55,689 nt of DNA from Actinomycetota bacterium (GTDB lineage: Bacteria; Actinomycetota; Acidimicrobiia; Acidimicrobiales; Ilumatobacteraceae). Positions within the stretch are counted from its first letter, which is position 1. Every line of letters starts with the position of its first letter. The stretch spans positions 1 through 55,689 of the forward strand of contig SYCI01000157.1 in the NCBI GenBank assembly GCA_005787035.1. Direction: 5' to 3'. Positions 1-7,859 of this stretch are shown in pieces. Made by a program: the position numbers and the translations under genes. Under the pieces are notes generated by a model. That model was given only the letters and a program-made list of their open reading frames with translations. It made no database searches and had not been told where the DNA came from.

Positions 1-176
1 GAACCCGTGCCGCCACATTGAAAGGGTGGTGACCTAGGCCACTAGACGATGGGGGCTAGGTACTTGTCCTGCTGAGAGCGTCGTCAGCCTAGCGGGGTCG
101 GACCGGCCGTCCCACCTGTCCGACCGAGCCCGATCCGGACGGCACGTACGGCGCTCGGCCGGTCGTTGTCACCTCC

Positions 177-1217
177 ATGGACGAGACACGATGGACCCGA
201 CTTCGAGAACTCACCGGATACTCCGGGCGGGTGCTCGGACTCAATTGGTCGCCCGATGGTCGTCTCCTGGCTGGAGCTGCGACAAGCGAGGTCCGGGTGT
301 GGGATACGCACACGGGTGAACCGACGTTCACTCTCCACGGGCATCGAAGTGTCGTGCACGAAGTGGTTTGGTCGCCGACCGGCGAATGGTTGGCGAGTGT
401 GAGCGACGATCGGAGCGACACGACCATCCGAGTGTGGTCGGTGTCGGACGGTCGCATCGTCGGCGAGTTGTCGGGGCACGACGACGTCGTCTGGTCGGTC
501 TTCTGGTCTCCCGATGGGCGACGAATCGCATCGGCGTCGAAGGACGGTTCGTTCCGGGTGTGGAATGTCGCAACCGGTCAGGTCGACTTCACGCGTCGCG
601 CCCATCTCAAGTCGGTGTGGGGTGCGTTCTGGTCACCCGATGGACGCATGCTCGCTACCGCGAGTCACGAACCGATCGTGCGGGTCTGGAGTTCGGATGA
701 TGGAAGGCTGCTCGGAACCTTGCGCGGTCACACCAAAGGTGTGTGGCAGGCGCGGTGGTCACCCGACAGTCGGCGACTCGTCACGGTGAGCAGCGACGGG
801 ACGACGCACCTCTGGCGTATCGACGGTGGACCCCGGCTCGAGCATTGCTTCCGGACAGCAGACCGCTTCGCGAGTGCAGCTTGGTCACCGGACGGAACTC
901 GATTCGCTTGTGGTTCGGGCGAAGGTGACGTCGAAGTACGCGATCCCGCGGGTCGATTGCTCGCGAATTTGGTGGGCCACTCGACTTGGGTCGGCAACCT
1001 TGCGTGGTCGGCTCACGGTCGTTACTTGGCGAGTGGAAGTGACGATCACACGTTGCGGGTTTGGGACTGGACGGATCTCCGGTGCGTCGTGGAGATTCCC
1101 GATCACACGAGTGTGATCACGGGTACCAACCCTTGGTCGCCGGTCGCGAATCTGGTGGCGTCGGGTAAGGACGGCGGGGCAATCGAGATCTGGGGTCCAG
1201 TTGGTCACGGTGTCTGA
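177..1217 (+). CDS. WD40 repeat beta-propeller protein
   Basis: The 346-residue protein is built almost entirely of WD40 units. Eight repeats can be counted, each opening with a WSPDG-like turn and closing with a VW(D/N/S) strand, for example RVWDTHTG and RVWNVATG. I see no signal peptide, membrane segment, kinase or protease domain, so it is probably a cytosolic scaffold that binds partners; the partner is unknown. ATG at 177 is chosen because it directly precedes the first blade. It ends 11 bases before the convergent DUF2017 gene. Upstream, TTGAAA at 19-24 and TAGACG at 43-48 could be a promoter, but this is weak. Family assignment is firm and the role is open. Confidence 0.85.
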   Translation: MDETRWTRLRELTGYSGRVLGLNWSPDGRLLAGAATSEVRVWDTHTGEPTFTLHGHRSVVHEVVWSPTGEWLASVSDDRSDTTIRVWSVSDGRIVGELSGHDDVVWSVFWSPDGRRIASASKDGSFRVWNVATGQVDFTRRAHLKSVWGAFWSPDGRMLATASHEPIVRVWSSDDGRLLGTLRGHTKGVWQARWSPDSRRLVTVSSDGTTHLWRIDGGPRLEHCFRTADRFASAAWSPDGTRFACGSGEGDVEVRDPAGRLLANLVGHSTWVGNLAWSAHGRYLASGSDDHTLRVWDWTDLRCVVEIPDHTSVITGTNPWSPVANLVASGKDGGAIEIWGPVGHGV

Positions 1218-1228
1218 TCAGCGACGAA

Positions 1229-1696
1229 TCAGGCCCGCATGAGGGCCGTGATCGCGCAATCCACCAGCCACGACAGGAATTGGTAGAGCGCCATCTCCGG
1301 GGAATCGGCATCGTCGTCGTCCTCGCCGACGTTCAGGAGCGTGCCGAGGATCAAGCGGACCGCGTTCAGATTCTGGGCGAAGGCGTCGACTTCGGCGCTG
1401 CTGAGCGTGCGCTCTTCATCGTCCTGCAGGATCGCGTCGATGATCTCGATCGAGCCGAGTCGACTGGCCACGAGTTCCTCGCGCATCAGCCGTTGATAGT
1501 CGGCTTCACCTTCGGCATCGTCGGTGTAGGCCGGCGGAAAGAGCCGTTGCATCTTTGCGTCGCCGACCGGCGCCGTGGTCACGAGATCGCGGATCTCACC
1601 CAGAAGTCGCCGGAGTAGGTGGCGTTCGTCGGCATCGAGTTGGAGAACGAATCCGTTTCGCGTGCGCTGTATCGGTTGACGCTGACGGCGGATCAC
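1229..1696 (-). CDS. DUF2017 family protein
   Basis: A 155-residue soluble, largely helical, acidic protein of the DUF2017 family. Its GTG start overlaps the stop of the upstream ClpS gene by two bases (1694-1695), so the two are translationally coupled. ClpS-DUF2017 pairing is a recurring actinobacterial arrangement, which suggests a role near Clp proteolysis, but no biochemical function is established that I can name. No catalytic motif or membrane segment is visible. The sequence has a run of acidic residues near position 125 ([11 protein letters not shown]). Confidence 0.75.
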   Translation of the reverse strand: MIRRQRQPIQRTRNGFVLQLDADERHLLRRLLGEIRDLVTTAPVGDAKMQRLFPPAYTDDAEGEADYQRLMREELVASRLGSIEIIDAILQDDEERTLSSAEVDAFAQNLNAVRLILGTLLNVGEDDDDADSPEMALYQFLSWLVDCAITALMRA

Positions 1697-2031
1697 GAAT
1701 CACCACCGCCGGATCCGTCCTTTTGCATCGTGGCCCAGAGCCCGTGTTCGTGGAGTCGAAAGACGTCCATCTCGGCTTTCTCGCGCGCTCCGGCGCTCAC
1801 CACCGCGCGACCTTTGTGATGAACATCGAGCATCAACTCGGTCGCCTTTTCCAGGCTGTAACCGAAGAGTTTCTGCAACACGTAGGTCACGTAACTCATG
1901 AGATTGATCGGGTCGTTCCAGACGAGTACGACCCACGGGTTGTCGGACTGGACATCGGTGTCGGTGTCGGACTCGGGTTTGACGATCGTCGAGGCGGATA
2001 CGGCGACGGGAGTCACGCAATCGACGTCCAC
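1693..2031 (-). CDS. clpS: ATP-dependent Clp protease adaptor ClpS
   Basis: About 112 residues. The C-terminal two thirds carry the ClpS core: [16 protein letters not shown], then [16 protein letters not shown] and VHHKGRAVV. In ClpS this fold binds N-degron substrates and delivers them to the ClpA or ClpC chaperone of the Clp protease. The start is uncertain. GTG at 2031 has an AACAAT element six bases upstream and is preferred; GTG at 2016 would give 107 residues. The open frame runs on upstream, but that part overlaps the divergent ctaB gene and has no ClpS homology. The stop overlaps the start of DUF2017. Confidence 0.85.
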   Translation of the reverse strand: MDVDCVTPVAVSASTIVKPESDTDTDVQSDNPWVVLVWNDPINLMSYVTYVLQKLFGYSLEKATELMLDVHHKGRAVVSAGAREKAEMDVFRLHEHGLWATMQKDGSGGGDS

Positions 2032-2071
2032 GGGATCATTGTTGCGGTTGGTCGGGTGTTTGACACCCCCG

Positions 2072-2077
2072 TACGAT
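2072..2077 (+). promoter_or_regulatory. Candidate -10 element of ctaB, leaderless
   Basis: TACGAT lies 8 bases before the ctaB ATG. TTGGTC at 2048-2053 is 18 bases upstream and could be the -35. Transcription would then begin at or next to the start codon. Confidence 0.4.
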
Positions 2078-2085
2078 CGTCGGTG

Positions 2086-3036
2086 ATGTCCGTCGGTTCC
2101 CGCCCCCTCGTTCCTTCGCGGCTCGCGCCGGGTGGAGTGTCGGCACACGGCCCGAGGCGGGCTCCCACGACGGTGATCGGCGGCTACATCGCCCTCACCA
2201 AACCGCGGATCATCGAACTCCTCCTCATCACCACCATCCCGACCATGGTTCTGGCCGAGAAGGGCTGGCCGAGTTGGGGGCTCGTTGTCGTCACCCTGCT
2301 CGGCGGGACCCTCGCCGCCGGCGGCGCCAATGCCATCAACATGGTGGTCGACCGTGACATCGACCAACTGATGGAGCGCACCAAGGGTCGACCTCTCGTG
2401 ACCGGTCTGATCGATCCTCGGTCGGCTCTGGTCTTCGCGTTGGCCCTGGAAGCGGCCGCTTTCGCTGTGCTCTGGGCCGGGGCCAACCTATTGGCCGCCG
2501 TCCTGGCCCTGTCGGCGACCCTCTTCTACGTCTTCGTGTACACCCTGTGGCTCAAGCGGACGAGCCGTCAGAACATCGTGATCGGGGGTGCGGCGGGGGC
2601 CGTTCCGGTTCTGGTGGGCTGGGCGGCGGTCCAGAATTCACTCGGTTGGGCGCCATTTGTCCTGTTCACGGCCATTTTTCTGTGGACCCCACCCCATTTT
2701 TGGGCCCTGGCCATCAAACACGCCGACGACTACCGGGCCGCCCAGGTCCCGATGCTCCCGACCGTCGTCCCGATGGCCCAGACGGTCCGCCACATGCTCG
2801 GGTACGCCGTGGCGCTGACCGCTTGCTCGCTTGTGCTCGGCCCGGTCGCCGATCTCGGTCCGCTGTACATGATCGTGGCCGGAGTTCTGGGTGTGCTCTT
2901 CGTTCTCGGCACCATCGATCTCGGTCGCCATCCCACCCCGGCTCGATCGATGCGTCTGTTCGGGTTCTCGATCTCGTACGTGACCCTTCTTTTCGGCGCG
3001 TTGGCCGCCGATGTGCTCATTCGACACGGCGTGTGA
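2086..3036 (+). CDS. ctaB: Protoheme IX farnesyltransferase (heme O synthase)
   Basis: The 316-residue polytopic membrane protein belongs to the UbiA superfamily. It farnesylates heme B to heme O, the precursor of the heme A used by aa3-type oxidases. The first Asp-rich loop ([20 protein letters not shown], around residue 85) is the prenyl diphosphate/Mg site, and the motif [20 protein letters not shown] is typical of CtaB/CyoE. ATG at 2086 gives the usual family length; the open frame extends far upstream but lacks homology there. It lies just before the oxidase cluster on the same strand, separated by 147 bases. Confidence 0.93.
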   Translation: MSVGSRPLVPSRLAPGGVSAHGPRRAPTTVIGGYIALTKPRIIELLLITTIPTMVLAEKGWPSWGLVVVTLLGGTLAAGGANAINMVVDRDIDQLMERTKGRPLVTGLIDPRSALVFALALEAAAFAVLWAGANLLAAVLALSATLFYVFVYTLWLKRTSRQNIVIGGAAGAVPVLVGWAAVQNSLGWAPFVLFTAIFLWTPPHFWALAIKHADDYRAAQVPMLPTVVPMAQTVRHMLGYAVALTACSLVLGPVADLGPLYMIVAGVLGVLFVLGTIDLGRHPTPARSMRLFGFSISYVTLLFGALAADVLIRHGV

Positions 3037-3183
3037 CACCCGTTTCCGAGTCCTCGCGAAGGGGTCGGGATTTCGGTCTGAGCAGGGAGAAATGGGTAAT
3101 GTCGGTGGCTGGATTCCCTCCTGCCAACCTCAACCGCGGGCCGTCTCGGCAGCCCGCCGTGCGCGTGAAGCGAGCCACTTCGA

Positions 3184-4797
3184 ATGACATCAATTGACAC
3201 CCACCACGCGGTCGACGGAGCGGCTTCACAGCCCGCCGTTGCCACGTGGCTGACATCGGCGGACCACAAGCACGTGGGTCGTCTCTTCATCGGTTCGGGA
3301 CTCGTCGGTCTGCTCGGTGGACTCGTCCTCGCGGTTCTCGTCGCCGTCGAACGAATCGATGCCGAAGGCTTCCAACTCCTCGATGAGAGCACGGCCTCCC
3401 AAGTGCTCGCCGCCGCCCGTCTCTTGCTCACCTACGGCGCAGTCGTGCCGCTCGTTCTCGGCATGGTCGTCGCCATCGTGCCGCTCCAACTCGGGGCACG
3501 CTCCATCTCCTTCCCGCGCCTCGCCGCCACGGGTTTCTGGTTCTGGCTCACTGGCCTCGGCCTCGCTGTGGCCTCCATCATCGGCAACGGTGGACCCGGT
3601 GGCGGAGAAGCCGAGATGGTCGATCTCTATCTCGCTGCGCTGGTGGTTCTCGCTCTCGGCGGTCTGATGGTCGCCGGATCCGTGGCGACCACTGCCCTCA
3701 CCGCACGGACCCCAGGTATGGGCCTTCTGCGCGCTCCGCTCTTCTCGTGGTCGTCGTTCGTCGGTTCGATCGCGCTCTTGCTGAGCCTGCCGGTCTTCAT
3801 CGGTACGAGCGTGTATCTCTACGTCGACCACCGTTACGCCCGCGCCGGCTTCGGCGGCAACATGGGCGTCAACCACTGGATCGGATGGTCGCTCTCACAG
3901 CCTTTCACCTACGTGCTCGCCATCCCGTTGCTCGGATTCGTTCTCGACGCGATCCCGGTGATGAATCGTTCGCGTCTTCCGCAGCGCGCGGCCGCCAACG
4001 TGGCGATCGGTCTCGTGGCGGTCGGACTCCTGACCGCAACCACGCAGTCGGCCGTCACGCTTCCGTGGGAAGGAGACGGGTTCTTCTCGGGCCTCGGCGA
4101 CAAGATCGCCGATCTCCTTCCGTTCGCTTTGCTGAACCTCGTTCCGCTCCTCGGTCTGCTCGGCGTGCTCGGCGGAGTGGCTCTCACGCTGAAGAGCGCC
4201 AAGCCTCGAGTTGCTTCGCCGCTCGTGTTCGCCGTGCTCGGCCTGCTGACGATCCTTCTCGGTGCAGCGTCGCACGTGGTGTATGCGATCCAGGACGCCG
4301 GACTCGCTGGAACGATCTTCGAAGCCGGCTCGTACGTCGCGGTCACGTTCGGATCTGTCACGTTGGCCTTCGGTGCCATCGCCTACTGGGGACCCAAGAT
4401 CTGGGGTCGCCGGGTGCCCGACAAAGCAGCGCTTCCGCTCGCACTGCTCGCCTTCGTCGCCACGGCCCTCGGTTCGCTTCCGTACATGATCGCCGGTTTC
4501 GCCGATCAGCCGGCGGGCGTGCTCGATGGCTTCTCGTACGGCGGCCCGCAAGAACTCTGGAACGCGCTCACCGCGATCGGGTTCGTGCTGATGCTCCTGG
4601 TGAGCCTCGCTTTCATCGGCCTGGTCGCGAAGTCGTTCACCGCGGGTGAGGCCGCTGGTGACGATCCGTGGGATGGCACGACTCTCGAGTGGGCAACGTC
4701 GTCGCCGCCTCCGGCCGACAACTTCTCCGAGGTGATCGTCGTCGGTTCGGAGTATCCGCTCGCAGACATGAAGAACTCGTCAGGGAAGGTCGGCTGA
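3184..4797 (+). CDS. Subunit I-like oxidase protein lacking all heme and copper ligands
   Basis: A 537-residue protein with about 12 hydrophobic segments that aligns along its length with cytochrome c oxidase subunit I. It keeps the N-terminal TSADHKHVGRLF, the loop LQLGARSISFPRL, the segment AYWGPKIWGRR and the C-terminal DPWDGTTLEWATSSPPP. The six metal-binding histidines are gone. The helix II heme ligand site reads TYGAVV, the GHPEVY site reads SQPFTY, the HH pair is absent, and the HFHY site reads AGSYV. Compare the canonical CtaD at 7860. It overlaps the next gene by one base (TGATG). It cannot be a normal oxidase core; a structural or assembly role is inference. Confidence 0.75.
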   Translation: MTSIDTHHAVDGAASQPAVATWLTSADHKHVGRLFIGSGLVGLLGGLVLAVLVAVERIDAEGFQLLDESTASQVLAAARLLLTYGAVVPLVLGMVVAIVPLQLGARSISFPRLAATGFWFWLTGLGLAVASIIGNGGPGGGEAEMVDLYLAALVVLALGGLMVAGSVATTALTARTPGMGLLRAPLFSWSSFVGSIALLLSLPVFIGTSVYLYVDHRYARAGFGGNMGVNHWIGWSLSQPFTYVLAIPLLGFVLDAIPVMNRSRLPQRAAANVAIGLVAVGLLTATTQSAVTLPWEGDGFFSGLGDKIADLLPFALLNLVPLLGLLGVLGGVALTLKSAKPRVASPLVFAVLGLLTILLGAASHVVYAIQDAGLAGTIFEAGSYVAVTFGSVTLAFGAIAYWGPKIWGRRVPDKAALPLALLAFVATALGSLPYMIAGFADQPAGVLDGFSYGGPQELWNALTAIGFVLMLLVSLAFIGLVAKSFTAGEAAGDDPWDGTTLEWATSSPPPADNFSEVIVVGSEYPLADMKNSSGKVG

Positions 4798-5396
4798 TGC
4801 TCGCATTGCCCCCCACTCCGCAGCCGGCGCCGAGGCGCCAGCTCTTCGTCGGCACTGCGCTCGCTTCGGCGGCCGGCACCATGCTCCTCGGCGGCATGTT
4901 GGCCGTGTGGCTGCAGTTCCGTGCCGACGCCCCGTATCGCGAATCATCGCGTCGTGGTCTGATCAAGGACTGGATGCCCGAGAAGATCGTGGTTCCCGAA
5001 GTCGCCGCCAACATGATGCTGATCGCGTTCTTCGTGGTCTGCATCATGGCCCAGTGGGCGGTGTGGTCGGCCAAGCGTGGCGATCGCACGCACACCGCCA
5101 TGGCGCTCGGCATGTCGGCTCTGATCGGACTCGCGGCGCTCAACTCACAGGTTTTCATCTGGACCCAGATGGGTGTGATCGCCCGCGACGGTGCGTTCCA
5201 CTCGATGTTCTACGCCCTGACCGGAACCTTCATGGCTCTCTTGGTGGCCGGAATCGTCTACACAGCAGTGGCGGCGTTCCGATACCTCGGACGCGGCACT
5301 TCCGACGTGCAGATCGTGTCGGCTCATGCCCTTTATTGGTACTTCCTCACCGCAGCCTTCTCGGCCCTGTGGTTCGTGGTCTACGTGCAGAAGTGA
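4797..5396 (+). CDS. Subunit III-like oxidase protein, divergent
   Basis: A 199-residue protein with five hydrophobic helices and the overall plan of cytochrome c oxidase subunit III. The segment FYALTGTFMALLVAGIV matches the place where the canonical CtaE at 9868 has FYTLTGFHGVHVTVGII, and LYWYFLTAAFSALWFVVY matches LYWHFVDIVWIVIF. The conserved histidines at both places are replaced. Its ATG overlaps the stop of the subunit I-like gene by one base, so the two are co-translated and probably form a complex. It is likely the partner of the ligand-free subunit I-like protein and not a second functional CtaE. Confidence 0.7.
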   Translation: MLALPPTPQPAPRRQLFVGTALASAAGTMLLGGMLAVWLQFRADAPYRESSRRGLIKDWMPEKIVVPEVAANMMLIAFFVVCIMAQWAVWSAKRGDRTHTAMALGMSALIGLAALNSQVFIWTQMGVIARDGAFHSMFYALTGTFMALLVAGIVYTAVAAFRYLGRGTSDVQIVSAHALYWYFLTAAFSALWFVVYVQK

Positions 5397-5409
5397 CGAG
5401 GCGAATCCG

Positions 5410-6552
5410 ATGATCACCACCAGCTCGAAACTCTTCTACGGACTCGGTGCCGGCTCGCTCGTCGCATCGATCGTCTGGTTCATCGCCAACGACGGCGGTT
5501 CGATCGGTTCGGTCGCACTGTTGTTCGCCGCGATGTCGCTCGTCTTCCTGGGCGCCATCGCCTCGTTCACACGTGACGGACACGTGCTGTCCACCGACAC
5601 CGCGTCGCACGCGTCCTCGGGCGCTGCGCAACGTGGGGTACGCAACAGCATTTGGCCACTCGGCACGGCGATCGCCATGGGCTTCGTCGTCGTGGGGCTC
5701 ATCAGTTCGCCCGGGATCTTCAAGGTCGGCATCGGACTCCTCATCGCCATGCTCGGCGAGTGGATGATTCAGAACTGGAGCGAGCGCGGTTCCAGCGACG
5801 CGGCATACAACACCAAGATTCGCGACTACGTCGTTCATCCTCTCGAACTTCCGGTTGGTGGGGCGCTCTTGCTGGCCGTCATCGTGCTGTCGTTCTCTCG
5901 CATCATGTTGTCGCTCTCGCATTCGGCCGGCCCGCTGGTGTTCGCCGTGGCCGGTGCGGTGATCCTCGCTTTCGGCACTCTCGTGGGCTTCCGTCGCTCC
6001 GTCAGCACGCGCGTGATCGGAGCGATTTGCGGCGTGGCTCTCACCGCGCTGGCTGGTGTTGGTGTGGCCACCGCACTCGATGGTGAGCGCCCCGAACTCA
6101 CCAAGGCGGCCGAGGAAGATCACTTTGCCCATCGCCCATGCGGTGAAGAAGAGGAAGAAGCCGACGAGAACGCATCGCAATCCGTGTCGGCCAAGAGCAG
6201 TGTGCAGGCCACGGTGATCCTCGAGGGCGGGATGCTCTACGCCGAGGTCGACGGTTTCGAAGGCGCTCAGCAATCGATCACGCTGCAGCGCTCCAACCCG
6301 AGCACGATCCTCTTCATCAACCGTGATGCCGAACCTCATCGGATGGTCGTGAAGTACGGCAAGGTCGTGGAGGATCTCGGTGGTGGAGTCGAGCGAGAGA
6401 CCGAGCTCGAGGCGTGCACCTCCAAGGTTGAACAGGACGGTCAGCAAGCCGTGACCCTTACGGTGCCGAAGCCTTCCTATGCCAGTGAAGAACCATTCGA
6501 GATCACGGTTCCTGGTGTGGAGGGAACCAAGATCGACCTGGTGGTGCCGTGA
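5410..6552 (+). CDS. CtaF-like membrane protein with periplasmic cupredoxin-like tail
   Basis: A 380-residue protein. The first 130 residues have four helices laid out like actinobacterial oxidase subunit IV (CtaF): two helices, a polar loop, then IWPLGTAIAMGFVVVGLIS and a helix ending GEWMIQNW. Three more helices follow. Then come a highly acidic linker (GEEEEEADE, near residue 240) and a beta-rich domain of about 120 residues containing EPHRMVV and EACTSK. The His and Cys recall a blue-copper site, but no second His or Met ligand is obvious. ATG at 5410 is chosen; the longer open frame lacks homology. The stop overlaps the next open frame. Function unknown. Confidence 0.6.
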   Translation: MITTSSKLFYGLGAGSLVASIVWFIANDGGSIGSVALLFAAMSLVFLGAIASFTRDGHVLSTDTASHASSGAAQRGVRNSIWPLGTAIAMGFVVVGLISSPGIFKVGIGLLIAMLGEWMIQNWSERGSSDAAYNTKIRDYVVHPLELPVGGALLLAVIVLSFSRIMLSLSHSAGPLVFAVAGAVILAFGTLVGFRRSVSTRVIGAICGVALTALAGVGVATALDGERPELTKAAEEDHFAHRPCGEEEEEADENASQSVSAKSSVQATVILEGGMLYAEVDGFEGAQQSITLQRSNPSTILFINRDAEPHRMVVKYGKVVEDLGGGVERETELEACTSKVEQDGQQAVTLTVPKPSYASEEPFEITVPGVEGTKIDLVVP

Positions 6553-6629
6553 GTCACCGTCACCCCTCTGGAGACGATCGAGCTGAGATGCCTACTTTTC
6601 ATTCACCCGACGAACGAGACGGAGTACCG

Positions 6630-7844
6630 ATGAACAAGTCGCCGCGCCGCCGCATCATGGCTGCCGTGGGCCTCATGGCCGGTCTGGTGTTCCTCGCCGG
6701 TTGCGCCAAGGACGCTCCGCAGGACACGTGGCAGCCCGCCGGTCCGAACGCGGAGCAGATCGACAACCTGCAGCAGCCGGTGTTCCTCGTGGCCGGCATC
6801 GTCGGCATCATCGTGTTCCTCGCCGTTGCGTTCGTCGTGATCCGCTATCGCGATCGTGGTCAGTCGATCCCCGAGCAAACCCATGGCAAGCCGGCTCTCG
6901 AGGTCACGCTCACCGTCATTCCGGTGCTCATCCTCATCGGCGTCGCCATTCCGACCGCGGGCACGATCTTCGATCTCGCCAAGACCGACGACACCGAGAT
7001 GGTCATCAACGTCACGGGTCAGCAGTGGTGGTGGGAATACGACTACCCGTCCACCGGAGCCAACGCCGAGTCGTACGGTGTGGTCGATCCGATCGTGACC
7101 TCTGGCCAATTGGTGATTCCCGAGAACACCAAGGTGCTGCTGCGCGTGACGAGCCGCGACGTCATCCACTCGTACTGGATCCCCAAGCTGAACGGAAAGA
7201 AAGACGGCGTCCCCGGCCGAGTGCACCTGCTCCGGCTCGAAGGCTCCAAGCCCGGTATCTATGCCGGACAGTGCACCGAGTTCTGCGGACTCTCGCATGC
7301 CTACATGCGCATGGAAACCGTCGTCCTGAACCGCGCCGACTTCGATGCATGGGTCGCGAATCAATTGAAGCCCTACGAGTCGCCGGCCGAAGGAACGCTG
7401 GCCGCCGAGGGCGAATCGCTCTTCATCCAGCAGTGCAGCCGCTGCCATCAGGTGAACGGACTGACCAATGCCGATGGGGCACCGATCATCGCGGCTCCCG
7501 AGCAATACATGGTCTCCGGAGCAGCACCCAATCTCACTCATCTCATGACCCGCAACACCTTCGCCGGCGCCGCTTGGGATCTCCTGACCCCGGAATGCCG
7601 CGACGACGTTTGGAACGCGAATACCGAGGAATTCGGTGCGAGGTATCTCGCCGGCGTCTCGGCCGAGTGCCTCAATCAGAAGGATCTGCGCGAGTGGTTG
7701 CGCAATGCCCCGGAGAAGAAGCCCATGTACGCCGACCCCACGAAGTTGCAGGCGACCGACGGCAAATACCGAGGAATGCCCGCGCTCGGACTCACCGAAG
7801 ACCAGATCGACGCACTGGTCGCCTACCTACTCGAGCGGAAGTAA
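6630..7844 (+). CDS. ctaC: Cytochrome c oxidase subunit II with fused cytochrome c (caa3 type)
   Basis: A 404-residue lipoprotein with lipobox LAGC (Cys25). Two membrane helices lie at about 50-75 and 85-110, followed by the cupredoxin domain. QQWWWEYDYP is the aromatic electron-entry patch. The CuA site is CTEFCGLSHAYM at 215-226, with an upstream His in DVIHSYW. A cytochrome c domain follows, with CSRCH at 269-273 and a distal Met in GMPALGLT. The heme domain is unusually long, with an insert holding two extra cysteines (TPECRDDVW and SAECLNQKD). The protein takes electrons from cytochrome c into CtaD. ATG at 6630 gives a clean signal peptide; an upstream in-frame ATG at 6588 does not. Confidence 0.93.
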   Translation: MNKSPRRRIMAAVGLMAGLVFLAGCAKDAPQDTWQPAGPNAEQIDNLQQPVFLVAGIVGIIVFLAVAFVVIRYRDRGQSIPEQTHGKPALEVTLTVIPVLILIGVAIPTAGTIFDLAKTDDTEMVINVTGQQWWWEYDYPSTGANAESYGVVDPIVTSGQLVIPENTKVLLRVTSRDVIHSYWIPKLNGKKDGVPGRVHLLRLEGSKPGIYAGQCTEFCGLSHAYMRMETVVLNRADFDAWVANQLKPYESPAEGTLAAEGESLFIQQCSRCHQVNGLTNADGAPIIAAPEQYMVSGAAPNLTHLMTRNTFAGAAWDLLTPECRDDVWNANTEEFGARYLAGVSAECLNQKDLREWLRNAPEKKPMYADPTKLQATDGKYRGMPALGLTEDQIDALVAYLLERK

Positions 7845-7859
7845 GAGGAGAACACCCAG

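Noticed and set aside
1693-2367. Longer ClpS reading frame beginning at 2367
   Set aside because: The upstream part overlaps divergent ctaB, is low in hydrophobic residues and has no ClpS homology; starts at 2031 or 2016 give the normal length.
3136-3157. GCGGGC...GCCCGC hairpin before the subunit I-like gene
   Set aside because: Only six base pairs with a 10-base loop in GC-rich DNA; no U-run and no other sign of a riboswitch.
5347-6447. A 366-codon minus-strand open frame over the CtaF-like gene
   Set aside because: Antisense shadow of a coding frame with clear membrane helices; composition is typical of reverse-strand frames in high-GC DNA.
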